Positions 43,320-54,000 of a DNA stretch of 64,000 nucleotides are shown one piece after another (position 1 is the stretch's first letter; each line of letters starts with the position of its first letter). The notes under the pieces are model-generated. The model had not been told where the DNA came from. It searched no databases and was given only the letters and a program-made list of their open reading frames with translations. Made by a program: the position numbers and the translations under genes. Source of the DNA: Auricularia sp. M13 (taxonomy: Eukaryota > Basidiomycota > Agaricomycetes > Auriculariales > Auriculariaceae); assembly GCA_037042915.1 (NCBI GenBank), contig CM073201.1, positions 1,116,001 through 1,180,000 on the forward strand. The letters are read 5' to 3'.

Positions 43320-46181
43320 TTAGTAGCCAGGCGGCGGGTATGAGTCGCGACGCGCGCGATCTTCGAAAGCGTTCACGTAGGGACCGTACGAGGACCTGAC
43401 GGGCGGGAAGTCGCCAGCGGGGTCGAGATGCCTGCCGCGCTCGCGCTCGCGCTCGTATCCGTAGTCGCGGTCGTCCCCTCTGAAGCGCTTGTACGGCCGT
43501 TCGTCCTCCGCACGCGGCGGGCTCGGACTGCGCGTGCGCCCTGCCCACTGCTGCGGCTCCGGAGGCGGGCGCGTGTTGTAATAATAATCGTGCATCGGCG
43601 CAGACGTCGCGGGGCGGGGCGGAGGCGGCATCGACGATGCCGGCGGCGGAGGTGGCGCGCCGTACCCAGCACGCTCGCGGTCGTCCTGGTACCGCCCATA
43701 CGGCCCGTCCCACTGTCTGTCGTCCCACATGTCTCTACGGTCCACGTCCATCGACGACGGGGGCACCGCAGACGCCGAGCGCGGCGGATAATAGTCGCTT
43801 GGTGGTGGGCGCCGGTCGTAGTCGCCTCTGGGCGGCTCGGGCGGATACTCCCCGCGCCGCCAATCGTCGTTGCGCGCCGGCGGCGGTAACGGCTGCGGAG
43901 GCGGCGGGAGCGCATGCGAATGAATGTCGTGCAGCACGCTGGACTCGCGCGGGAGCGGCTGCGGCTCGCGCAGCGGCACGTTGTCGCGGATGACGCTCGT
44001 CATCGGCGCGGGCTCGCGGAACGTCGCGCGGCTCAGGTTGTCGGTATGCCTCTGGCCGTCGAGCACGTGCGCGGGCGGTGGCGGCGGAGGCTGCGGGATA
44101 CCATTGGCGGGGCGGCGAGGGTCATAGCCGTCGTCTGTGTCCTGCGGCGGCGGCAGCGGTGGGACGGGCGCAAGTACGGGGACGGAATCATTGTGCGGGT
44201 ATGTGCCTGCGTGTGCAGGCGGCTGCTGAGCGAGGCCTGGTGGTGGGGGAGGCGGCATGCCGCCGAAAGACGCCCGACTTTCGCTGCGCGGCGGCATGTG
44301 GTGCATCGGTTGCTGCGGGGGCGGGTATCTGTGGTGCTCTCCGTAGGGCGCAGACGGCTGCGGCAGGTGCGGAGGACGACGGTCATCAACAGGTATTGCC
44401 GAGCGGCGGCCGTCAGCAGGAACATGGACGGTCGAGCGCCGTCCGTCAGCAGAAATCAGCTCACGCTCACGTTCGCGGGGAGGAAGAGGCGTCATATGCC
44501 CGCGTTCATGAATCGGAGGCGGGGGCCCTGCGTTGTGGCGATTGTCAGTAATAGCCGGGCGGCGATCAGAGTTGGGATAGTTGGGCTCGCGATGCGCAGG
44601 AGGCGCGGGAGGCGGAGGCATCACTTCACGCGGGGGCAGGCCGTACGGTCCGTTAGCAGACATCATAGAAGGCGGCGGCGGCGCGTTCGGGGGCGGGCGC
44701 ATGTCACGCTCGCGGTCATACATTCCAGGGCCAGGTCCGGGTGCGGGGCGGGGATCAAGCGGGCGCGCAAATTCACGATGAGAAGGAGCGGGCGGCGGCA
44801 CAGTACGGTCATAGTTGCGCGGCGGCGAGTTACCCGGGCCTCTGCCAGCCGGGTGATTGTGCACGGCATACGGAGCAGGCGGCGGCGGGAGGGCCTCGGG
44901 ACGCCGGAAAGCGGGAGACTGCGGATCACGCTCACGCTCACGTTCGTAGCGGCCGCGTGCGGGCTCAAACCGGTCACGATCTCCGTCATACGGGCGCGGG
45001 GGCAGGTAGCCAGAGTCAAATGACGGCGGAGCACGACGGTCAACACTCGAGCTGCGCCGCGGAGGCGGCGGCGAGCGGTCCCAAGACTGGCGACGCTCGA
45101 CACTGGCATTGCGCTGACCCTGAATGGGAGGGGGTCTGGTATGATCACCAGTCGTAGGGCCTCGCAGGCGGGGAGAATTGTAGTTCGATGGCGGGCCACT
45201 GTCGCGCCTGCTACCATGCGGGCCAGGTCCAGAAGATGGAGGGCCATTCTCACGACGGAAATGGGGATCCTGATTTCCACTGTCTCGACGCGGGGGTGGC
45301 CCACTATTCGTTTGCCCAGGTCCCTGAGGACCGTTACCACGCCTTAGTGGAGGCGACTGTTTAGAGGCATCGGGTCCCTGGCGACCGGGAGGATGGGCAT
45401 GCTGACGCTGAGGAGACGCAGTCGATGTTACGGAAGGAGAACGCTGATGAATGGATGCACGATCAGGGCCATTCGATGCCGTAGCAGAAGCTGCAGCCGA
45501 AGTTGAAACCGGAGTTGAAGCGGTGAAGGAAGTAGCTGGAGCGGGAGGCACAGAAGGCGGCTTTCCAGACTCTTGGTTATTTGGGACAGGCGCAGCAAGG
45601 GCAGGAGCAGGAGCAGGAGCAGGAGCAGCATGCACCACAGGCCGGGCCAAAGAATCAGCATCGTTACGAACTACCGGGACAACGGGCAAGGCAGCATTCG
45701 TTCCTGGCTGAGACGACTGGACGCGAGGAAGCTGCTCACGAGCCAGGGCACCAGCAGGCGGCAATGAGGTGTCTATAACTGGACGAGTCATACTTCCAAG
45801 ACCGGGAGGGGGCCGCTGAGAGCTGGCACCAACACTGGCAGCAACAGGCGACCGGACTGGCGGAGCAGGCGCAACAGGAGAAGACACGACAGAGGCAGTA
45901 GTAGTAGGAACCGATGCAGGCTTGGTATCGACAGCCTTTGGCTTGTTCGTGGCAGCTGCAGCTGCGGCATGCGGACCTAGAAAGACCTCGGCGAGCTGCT
46001 CAGGCGAAGGGTTCGGTCTGAAGATAGGATGCTGGCCGCGCAAAATGGTCATTTTAAGCTCGCGCAGCTTTTCCAAGTCGGACGGGGGCCCGCTAGGTGC
46101 CATTTTAGTCGGGGAGCCTGGTCCAGAAGTACCCGTAGGTGTGCGCGGTTGCGCGCCTGCAGCACGATGGGCGGTCAGCAT
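43320..46181 (-). CDS. Proline/arginine-rich disordered protein, unknown
   Basis: 953 residues in one exon. After an ATG at 46181, a short conserved-looking helix-turn segment occurs (DLEKLRELKMTILRGQHPIF, then RPNPSPEQLAEVF). The rest is low complexity: Ala/Val/Pro-rich to ~residue 240, then Pro, Arg, Asp, Ser and Tyr-rich with many PPPP runs, RD/RE dipeptides and a tyrosine-rich C-terminus ending SYPPPGY. Composition is like RNA-processing or transcription scaffold proteins, and a nuclear role is inferred only. Long frames on the plus strand across it (for example 43914-45023) reflect GC-rich, stop-poor composition. It could also contain undetected introns. Confidence 0.65.
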   Translation of the reverse strand: MLTAHRAAGAQPRTPTGTSGPGSPTKMAPSGPPSDLEKLRELKMTILRGQHPIFRPNPSPEQLAEVFLGPHAAAAAATNKPKAVDTKPASVPTTTASVVSSPVAPAPPVRSPVAASVGASSQRPPPGLGSMTRPVIDTSLPPAGALAREQLPRVQSSQPGTNAALPVVPVVRNDADSLARPVVHAAPAPAPAPALAAPVPNNQESGKPPSVPPAPATSFTASTPVSTSAAASATASNGPDRASIHQRSPSVTSTASPQRQHAHPPGRQGPDASKQSPPLRRGNGPQGPGQTNSGPPPRRDSGNQDPHFRRENGPPSSGPGPHGSRRDSGPPSNYNSPRLRGPTTGDHTRPPPIQGQRNASVERRQSWDRSPPPPRRSSSVDRRAPPSFDSGYLPPRPYDGDRDRFEPARGRYERERERDPQSPAFRRPEALPPPPAPYAVHNHPAGRGPGNSPPRNYDRTVPPPAPSHREFARPLDPRPAPGPGPGMYDRERDMRPPPNAPPPPSMMSANGPYGLPPREVMPPPPAPPAHREPNYPNSDRRPAITDNRHNAGPPPPIHERGHMTPLPPRERERELISADGRRSTVHVPADGRRSAIPVDDRRPPHLPQPSAPYGEHHRYPPPQQPMHHMPPRSESRASFGGMPPPPPPGLAQQPPAHAGTYPHNDSVPVLAPVPPLPPPQDTDDGYDPRRPANGIPQPPPPPPAHVLDGQRHTDNLSRATFREPAPMTSVIRDNVPLREPQPLPRESSVLHDIHSHALPPPPQPLPPPARNDDWRRGEYPPEPPRGDYDRRPPPSDYYPPRSASAVPPSSMDVDRRDMWDDRQWDGPYGRYQDDRERAGYGAPPPPPASSMPPPPRPATSAPMHDYYYNTRPPPEPQQWAGRTRSPSPPRAEDERPYKRFRGDDRDYGYERERERGRHLDPAGDFPPVRSSYGPYVNAFEDRARRDSYPPPGY

Positions 46182-46656
46182 GCGAAGTGCCGTCGGCAGC
46201 GGACAGCGAAAAAAAGGGACTGTGGCGAACGGTAATACACACCCTTATTGGCTGACATTCGGCTTGGGGTATCGTGCCCTGGATGGCCTGTCTTATAGGC
46301 CTGATTTGGGTCGCAGACGATAGTCAGTAGTCAAGAAAGACGGCCGTCAAAGGGAGAGGACGGAATTGCATCCGGGCGGACTTTCGGACATCCGGACTTT
46401 GTGCTCCGGCCACTGCAGCTGTCCTCCAGGCACACCGCTTGGGCCGCGCGTTCTGTGGCTTGGCAAATGTCGAGTGAGACTCTCTTGGGAAGTGATGTGC
46501 AGGCTGCAGGCTAATATTATGGCTAGTGATATCCGCAGTCGCAGTGCTTAAAGATAGAGGACCAAGAGGGTCCCCGATGAGGGCAAGGCCGGAGTGTGAA
46601 ATGGGAGCATAGACTGGATCTCGGCCGCATTCGTTCCTTTGCTCCAACCACCAGCC
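46182..46656. other. Divergent promoter region
   Basis: 475 bp between ATGs at 46181 (minus) and 46657 (plus). No further feature was identified. Confidence 0.45.
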
Positions 46657-47596
46657 ATGAAGTTCAGTGCAACGCTCACAACTGCTCTCTTTGGCTGCGC
46701 TGCCCGTGCGTCGCCCCAGCTGTGTATCGGGCCCGTCTGACACCTTATCGTCGCAGTCGTCAGCGCAGCGCCCCTCAGCGTCGTTGTCTACACCAAGACC
46801 AACGGCGAGCAGGCCACCCGGCCTGTGTTCCGCGTGGGCCACGCAGGCGCGGCCTCGTTCAAGGGCCAACCGCAGCTCAGAAACGTCCCGGAGGAGGACG
46901 CCCGGGAGCCCGTCTTCCACATTATGCCGTTTGTCCCCGAGACCGCAACGACGCCGCCCTGGGCGCCGCAGGCCGTCAACCCGCACGGCAAGAAGCCCTG
47001 CCCCGGCCAGTCCCTCAAGCTCTCCAACTGGTTCAGGAAGGTCCTCGGCATGCCCGCCATCGCCCCGGGCCACCCCAAGTTCGGCCACCGCCTGGACGAG
47101 GTCAAGGTCGACGGTCACGACCGCCATGCCATTAAATTCCACGCTGTCCCCGTTGCCACCGTCAGCGAGCAACCCGAGCTCGGGGGCATCCTCGCGGCCC
47201 GTCCCCACCACTACCACCACCACCGCCCGCACCATGGCATGGGCGCCCATCACCACCACCGCAGGCCGTTCAGCCACCGTCTCCAGATGGCTCTCATGAC
47301 CCTCGGCCCGTGGGAAGGTCGCCTCGTCGCCTTTGTCCTTGGTGCGTGACTGTGCTAGGCACATGTGCCGTCATCCGCCCCAGCGCTAACGCGATCTGCT
47401 CCTTCAAGGCTGTGGAATCGGCGTGCTTCTCCGTCTCGTCTGGGTCCTCGCCGTCATCTCGTACCGCAGCTTCCGCCGCGAGCCCGAGGAGGACGACGTC
47501 GACATGGACGAGGAGGAAGAGTACCTCCTCCCGCCCCCGGAGTACACCGAGGAAAAGATCGCGCAACTGCACGCCGTCGCCGAACACCGCCTCTAA
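46657..47596 (+). CDS. His-rich single-pass membrane protein, unknown
   Basis: Three exons. The first codes for a signal peptide, MKFSATLTTALFGCAA, completed across an intron (C|GTGCGT...CGCAG) as LVSAAPLSVVVYTK. The lumenal/extracellular part contains PGQSLKLSNWFRKVLGMPAI and a histidine-rich stretch (RPHHYHHHRPHHGMGAHHHH, ~47200-47265) that could bind metal ions. One transmembrane helix follows (RLVAFVLGCGIGVLLRLVWV and on), split by the second intron at ~47345. A short acidic cytosolic tail contains EPEEDDVDMDEEEEYLLPPP and ends AEHRL at 47594-47596. The PPPEY in the tail resembles a PPxY WW-domain/Nedd4 (Rsp5) binding motif. No family is recognised. A type I plasma-membrane or endosomal protein is inferred. 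Confidence 0.75.
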
Positions 47597-48350
47597 TATT
47601 TCGGAATGGAAATCTTTCAGCCTCTCCCGTCTGTTGTGCTTTCCTATTAGTCGTGTCGAACCTCCTGGACCTGCCTTGCCCAACTCTCCTGCGGACTGCC
47701 TAGCTGCAGCCACCCGGATACCACGTTCTTTTCCCATCTTTTCGAGCCGCATGTAAGATTTCTAACTAGACCGGCCGCACGCAAGTTATTTCTTGTGTTG
47801 CTGGATGGCTGTCGTCCTGTGCTGCAGATGGGCCGCCCATGAGTGCTCTGAGGAGCTGTAACTGTGGTGGATCTGTCGTTGCTCTCAGCTGCTGTGCCGC
47901 ATTAGTGACGCGCCACTTCCAACTGGCGAGACGTCTGCTCATCGCAAGGAATGTAAACATGCCGAAGGCTATGGCAGAGCGCTGTGTGCGATCGACGCCG
48001 CTCAGATTAGATCGCACCGGTCCAAGAGAATACGCCTCGAGATAATGCTGCAACGAGCTGGCTCCAACGTACCTATCGTTAGTAGGTCTACTGCAGACCT
48101 TCATGGTGACTTCAGGACTGGCGTCTTGCTCACAAACTCTGAAGAAGCTGAATGGCAAAACGCTTCACAGTAATACCTGAAATATTGGTGTCAGCTAGTA
48201 GGAATCGCTGCGCCTTACCGACTTTGAAGCTTTGCGAAGATGGCAGAGGCCATAAGCCTTGATGAGCGCGTCTGGGCGGCAACTATTGCGAACCTCCGGA
48301 AGTGATCGACACGCACTGCGCATAAGTCCGCAGCTTGTTCCCGTTCCTCC
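47597..48350. other. Intergenic
   Basis: 750 bp with no supported gene. It holds the 3' UTR on the left and the promoter of the SGNH-type gene on the right. Confidence 0.5.
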
Positions 48351-50090
48351 ATGTCGGCGCGAACATGGGCGGCCGACGCTTTCACACAGATACGACGGCG
48401 GACGCCAAAACGATATAGAGGCCTCTTTTTGCTTTTCTTGGTTACCGTCGTCGGCTGGACGCTGTACAGCGAGCAATACGCGCACTACTGGCGCGCGACC
48501 TACCGCGCCGGCCACAACCTCATCTTCACGCCCCAACGAAATCTCGAGCGCGAGGCGTACTGGGCGACATACGTCAAAGAGCCCGCGCAGCCAGAACCCA
48601 AATGGCACGCGTCGACGCTGTCGACCGAGCTCAACGCGTCGTTCGAGCGGCCGGCAAACCGCTATGCGCGGGCGCTGCTGTCGCGCTCGCTCGTCGGCCT
48701 CGCGCCGGGCTTCGTCGAGCGCGAGTTCGAGCGCGACAAGGCCGAGCACGGGTTCGACAACCACGAGAAGCACGCGTCGTCGGGCCTCTCGCCGCACGAC
48801 GCCTGGAACGACGTCGTCTTCGCGCACCCGGACGCCGAGGCGCTGGCCGTCCACCCAGAGTTTCTCGGCCGCGAGTGCGCGTCGCGGTACCCGCTCAGCG
48901 AGTGCCCGTTTCCGTTCCAGTGCCCGCCGCCCGTGCCAGGGAGCCCGGCCGACCAGGAGAAGTCCGAGCTGCCCTGCGCGTGGTATTTCACTGGCGAGCC
49001 CAAGCCACTCCGGCGCTGGCTCGACGCGGGCAAGCGCGCGAGCACGATGCGCGACGAACTGCAGGATTGGGATGTCCCGGGCACATGGATTAATGATTTA
49101 TGGCATCCTTGTGAGTCCCGTTTGCTGCCAACCCCCCCCCCCCAACTGACGCGTCAGCTCTGCAGACGACCCAACGCACGCGCACGAGCCTTATCACTGG
49201 TTCACGCCCGAGGAAATATACAGCTGCTTTGTCGGCAAAACGATCCTCGTTCAGGGCGACAGCATGCTGCGCCAGTTCAACGCGCGCCTGATCGCCTACC
49301 TGCGCCAAATACCCACATACGTCGACTGGGGCAGCCAGACCTCGACATACCAGATGTACGCCGACGGCACCGACCGCTGGTATGGTTTCTGCCCGCAAGA
49401 GCCGTGCGACCCGAAGCCGCGCCCGCACTCCGAGGCGCTGTTCACTCTGATATTCAACTGGCACGAGAAGGACAGCCCGCCGAAGGACATCGCGTTCTAC
49501 AATTCCCTCGGCGCGGACGTCGTCGTCGAGGGCTGGAACTACTGGATGAACGGCGACTTCAGCTTCCAGCCCGTGCTGGACGAGCTCGACAAGGTCTGGG
49601 AGAGCAAGTGGGACGGCGGGCACGGCCGGACCAAGGACTCGCTCAAGTTCTCGTGGTACATGACGCCGCAGCGCACCGAGGGCGCCGAGGGCAGCGAGCC
49701 CGCGAAGGAGTTCGTGTGGCGCAACACGGGCATGCGGCGCTGGGTCGACGAGATGCGCAAGAAGGGCTTCACGAACGTGAACGGCCTTCCCATGGACTTC
49801 ATGACGCGCAGCGACAACGGCAAGCGCATCGTGCGCGACCGCCAGCCGTATTACAACTGGTATGGTGCGTAACTCGTCCTGCCTTGACCGTTACGCCACC
49901 CGTGCTCATTTCGTCCACGCGCGCAGGCGACGTGCACTTCATGGCGCACTATCTCGAGATCTCGTTCAACGAGCCGATCAAACCTGGCCTGCAATTCGTC
50001 AAGGGACCGCTCGACTGGGACTTCCGGGACATGGTCGACCTCAACTTCGTCATGGTCTGGCTGAATGGACTCTGCCATCCGTCGTCGTAG
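48351..50090 (+). CDS. Golgi-type SGNH acyl-esterase/acyltransferase (PC-esterase, Cas1p/TBL-like)
   Basis: Three exons (introns ~49111-49165 and 49866-49926). An N-terminal basic segment and one membrane anchor (GLFLLFLVTVVGWTLY) indicate a type II membrane protein of the secretory pathway. The lumenal domain has the SGNH block-I motif TILVQGDSMLRQFNARL (Ser of GDS as nucleophile), WYGFCPQEPCDPKPRPHSEA, a second conserved block DVVVEGWNYWMNGDF, and near the C-terminus YGDVHFMAHY, which would supply the Asp/His pair. Relatives include PC-esterase, plant trichome-birefringence-like O-acetyltransferases and the cryptococcal capsule protein Cas1p. The likely role is adding or removing acetyl groups on cell-wall or secreted glycans. 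Donor and substrate are unknown. A C-run at 49132-49143 lies in the first intron. Confidence 0.72.
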   Translation: MSARTWAADAFTQIRRRTPKRYRGLFLLFLVTVVGWTLYSEQYAHYWRATYRAGHNLIFTPQRNLEREAYWATYVKEPAQPEPKWHASTLSTELNASFERPANRYARALLSRSLVGLAPGFVEREFERDKAEHGFDNHEKHASSGLSPHDAWNDVVFAHPDAEALAVHPEFLGRECASRYPLSECPFPFQCPPPVPGSPADQEKSELPCAWYFTGEPKPLRRWLDAGKRASTMRDELQDWDVPGTWINDLWHPCESRLLPTPPPQLTRQLCRRPNARARALSLVHARGNIQLLCRQNDPRSGRQHAAPVQRAPDRLPAPNTHIRRLGQPDLDIPDVRRRHRPLVWFLPARAVRPEAAPALRGAVHSDIQLAREGQPAEGHRVLQFPRRGRRRRGLELLDERRLQLPARAGRARQGLGEQVGRRARPDQGLAQVLVVHDAAAHRGRRGQRAREGVRVAQHGHAALGRRDAQEGLHERERPSHGLHDAQRQRQAHRARPPAVLQLVWCVTRPALTVTPPVLISSTRAGDVHFMAHYLEISFNEPIKPGLQFVKGPLDWDFRDMVDLNFVMVWLNGLCHPSS

Positions 50091-51056
50091 TGATCTGCAG
50101 TCGTGAACAGGAAGGACGGAGGTGTAGAGATATTGCTAGATTGTTTACCACCTAGGATGGACGCACTGCTAATGTATTTCAAGCGCACTTGGCGCTTCGG
50201 CCTGGAACGATGGCGATGCATTCGGGCGAATGTGCAGCGTGCTGCTACATATTGGTAAACGTCATGAGAACCAACGGCACGTCGTACTAAGAAACCCTAC
50301 GAAATAAAAGATGCAAGCCAATGTGGTGGACCGACAGATGCACTGAATGCGAAGTTCGGGTCCCGAGTCCACTGAACTACAGTAAATAGGAAGTGCAGGA
50401 TCAATCAGCGGGAAGAGTTAAGGGGACAAGGGGACTTGCGAGGCCTCTCGGCGGGAGGCGGGCGGGACCAATACATGCTGCGTGTATCCTACGGTGGGAG
50501 CGGCCCGACTACAGCTCCCACAACACGCGAACAAATTGCTCAAGGAGGATGAGGAGGCCGCTGGCGCAGGAGTGCCCGAGGAATCGTTCAATGGAACCAG
50601 TAGAACGCTCATGTAGGTACGATGCATTACAGAGCCTTGCATTGCGCAACAGAAGCAGGGACGGGAATGAATATACGGGCAGAAACCTTGTAAGGAATAG
50701 ATTTGGGGGAGGAGGGAGCTCTGAATCTGGGACGATGCTGTTGAGGAGTACGAGACCTGCTATCTATATGGACGGGATGGATGGGGTGGCGTGGGATGAA
50801 TGAGAACTATGCATAGAGTGGATGCGTTCGATGGGGTGTGGGTGCAAGCATTGATGGATGGATGGATGGCCGGATCGGTACGGGAACATGGATGTGTGGG
50901 AGAACAGCAGCAACGACGACGAGAGGGAGGACACAACAGCAAAGCGACAACAGAGCGATGCGAGATATATGGATGTTATGGAGACGAGCTGAAAACCGGA
51001 GCAGGACGTACGCCGGAGGGTCCCAAGAAAACTATGTTCAATACTGTAGGAGGCGA
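50091..51056. other. Convergent intergenic region with (GATG)n microsatellite
   Basis: 966 bp between the stop of the SGNH gene and the stop of the Rua1-type gene on the other strand. A short GATG repeat lies at 50852-50868. No gene was supported. Confidence 0.5.
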
Positions 51057-54000
51057 TTACTCCAAGGGCATTTGGAGGGGCGGTGGTAGAGCAGCAACTG
51101 CAGCGCTTGAAGCCTGCATGTAGCCAGCCTGGGTATCTGCGGCCATAGCAGGTGCAGCTTGCGCTGCTGGGGCACCTGCCATATGACTGTGCTGCATCGG
51201 CGCAACTTGTGGAGGTGCCGTCAACATCGGTGCGGCAGCCATATGGTGCGGGTGTTGATGTTGACCGGGGTACATCGTCATGGGCGACATCGGTGACATA
51301 TGTTGCATCCCCGACGGACCGGCAATAGGGCCAGACGCAGGAACCGCAGCCATCGGATATTGCACTTGCAGCGCGGCCTGCCCATATGGTAGCTGATTCA
51401 TGGTCGAAATGGGCACTGGATGGCCGTAACCAGAGCTAGGAGCGACCTGCATGAAGTAGCCTGCAGGATAACCGGGCGCGGCAACCATGCGGGAGGGGAC
51501 ACCGACGGAGCGATCGATCGCATTACGAAGAGCAGCCTGGCGCTCGCGTTCTTCGAACGCCTTGACGCGGGCAAGCACCTCGTCTTCGTAATAGAGGTCG
51601 CACTCGCCAGCATAGGTCGTTTGGTGGCACTTCGCGACATGCTTCCACCAATAGATCTCTTTGACCTGCGTATCCGTCGGTCAGCCCGAATCTCTAGCGC
51701 AGCGGATAACACCATACCTTGATATCGCCAACCTTCACGCCTTCCAAAGGAATAAACCTCAAGCACTGATGGCACTTGCCCTCGAGCACAGCGTCCTTCT
51801 CATGGCGGCCGCTCACGGTGCGCTTCGCACTGCGGAACTCGATGGGCGGAGAGAAAGGCAGCTTCAGGCTGGCCGAAACACCTGTGGAAATGTTCTCAGT
51901 ACTTCAACCCACGACACTGCCGACAGACAGGTAAGAAACATACCATGGGCATTCTGCATATGATAATTGAAGGCGGAGACCTTCATCGCGAACCAGTACT
52001 GCTTGCCCTCCCCGCCGCGTTCGGGCGGCTCCGCGCAGATGGGGCACATGCCCTGCTTCTCGCGCCCAGTACCCTTGACATAGCGCGGCGTGTAAAGATC
52101 ATAGACGGTTGTCGGGTTGTTGAACGTCGCGCCAGCGGGGCCCTTCGGGCGCGCCGTCGTGCCGAGCACGGCGTCGCCCATGGGATCCCACGGTCTGAAG
52201 ACGCCGACGAGTGGGAAGCGGCGGTACCACAGCGCGAACTCCGGGCGAATCTCCATTTCCGGCGGGAACGACCTGAACTCCGGCGTCATGATGCTCTCGG
52301 CCGGATGCAGCATGGGGAAGTGGTCGTCGGGCGCGATGGCAGGCACCGTCCCGTCTAGCGTAGTCGCAGATGATGACGCGACCGGCGAGAGCTGCGGCCC
52401 AGTGGGCACAGGGAGCATCGCGGCGCGAGGAGTGCTGTTTGAGAACTGCGGGAGAGCAGGCTGTCGGCGAGGGCCACGCTTGGTCGTGGTCGAAGTCGTC
52501 GGCGAAGTTGCCGGATGGTACTGCTCTGACGGATTCGGCGGAGCGTGCTGCATATGAGGGGCAGCAGCTATCGCAGTGGGATGGACAGTCTGGTGCGCCA
52601 CCGTGGCCGGCGGGGCAGGAGGTGGCGAGCTGGACGGCAGCTCAGACAAAGGCGTCAATGGCGAATTCCAGCTCTTGGGCGAGTCGACCGGTGTCGCAGG
52701 CGCGGGAGGATGCGGCGCAAAGCTAGTCCCGATGGGCGGCAGCGCAGGTATATTCCTCGGAGGAACCACAGGAGCAACGGGCAGATTACGACGAGGGCGC
52801 TTAGCAGGAGGGAGAGGCGGCGCCCTCGAGGTCGACGGGCCAACGAAGTCGCTATCTTTATCATCCTCGAGTTCGTCCAGAAGCGCGTGGATCTCCTCGT
52901 CCGCGTCAGCCTGGACAGCGCGTTTCCTCTTCTTGTCAGTCTTGGGCGCCTTCGCAGCCGGAGCTCGACGAGTAGGAGAGCGCTTCGGTGCTGGGAGAGG
53001 CTGAATCTGCACCGGAGGGGCGTGGTATTCCAAGGACGCATGCGTGCGAGCCGGGAATGATTGGACGGAAATTGGCTGTATAGAAAAGGTGGACGTCGAC
53101 GTCGATGGCTGGGACTGCGTCTGCACCGGCGAAGGCGTCAGAGACGACGACGCTGGAGACACGTTGGTCGCAATAGCCGGTCGCTGCTGCGGAACGTTCG
53201 TGAACAGCGGTTTCAGTTCAACTTGAGCAGCACCGCGCTTCGGAAGCTCGCGTTTCTGGCGTTCGACCGGAGGAGGAACGGGAGCGGCAGTAGGAGCAGG
53301 TGTAGGATCTGGAGCTGGAGCTGATGCATGTGCCGCGGCCGGGGGAAGAGTAGGAGGAGGAGGCTGCACAACGGTCTTCACATCCATCATACCAGCAGTC
53401 CTTGCCTTCTTCGCCCTTGTGTTCGTCCTCGAACCACCAGCCGCACCTATTGCACAATTCAGGTCAGTCACACCAAAGCAGGCAGAAGAGGGCAAGCATA
53501 CCAGGTGCAGGACTCGAGCCCGTAGCAACGCTCGCGGCGCGCGACGCCGTCGCGCTCCTCAGCCCAGCATTCTCCGAGCCCTTCGCAGCGCGAGTCCTCG
53601 TCGCGGCCTGCTTGATGCGCGACCCGTTGGGAATATGGTCGAACACGCCGCCACGGATGATGAAGAGGTCGTGATCCTTCTCCTTCTCGTCCATGTCGAC
53701 GTCTATGCCGGGCAGCTTGCTGCGCGTGCGATAGCGGTTGCGTGGGTCGGCGTCGTCTGTAGGCCCGACGTGGAACGCGATGGGCGCTGCGGGGAAGCGG
53801 CGCCGCGGTGGAACAGGTGTGCCGCGGGCGGACGCGGAGGGCATGGGGGATTGGATGCGGGAGCGCGCGGGCGAGGAGGTCGCGGAACCGCGCTTTCGCT
53901 TGCCGCCGCGTCTCGACGCAGCGGCCGCTGCGAGGGGGACAGAAGCAGAGGATGGCGCTGACGGCGGTACCGTGCCTGCAGGTGTAGAAAAGGCAGCTTG

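Noticed and set aside
43914-45023. 369-codon plus-strand ORF
   Set aside because: Lies inside the proline-rich minus-strand gene; composed of Arg/His/Val runs with no domain, a stop-poor shadow.
46324-47364. 346-codon minus-strand ORF
   Set aside because: Overlaps the plus-strand gene that has a signal peptide, membrane helix and clean introns. The antisense frame has no recognisable features.
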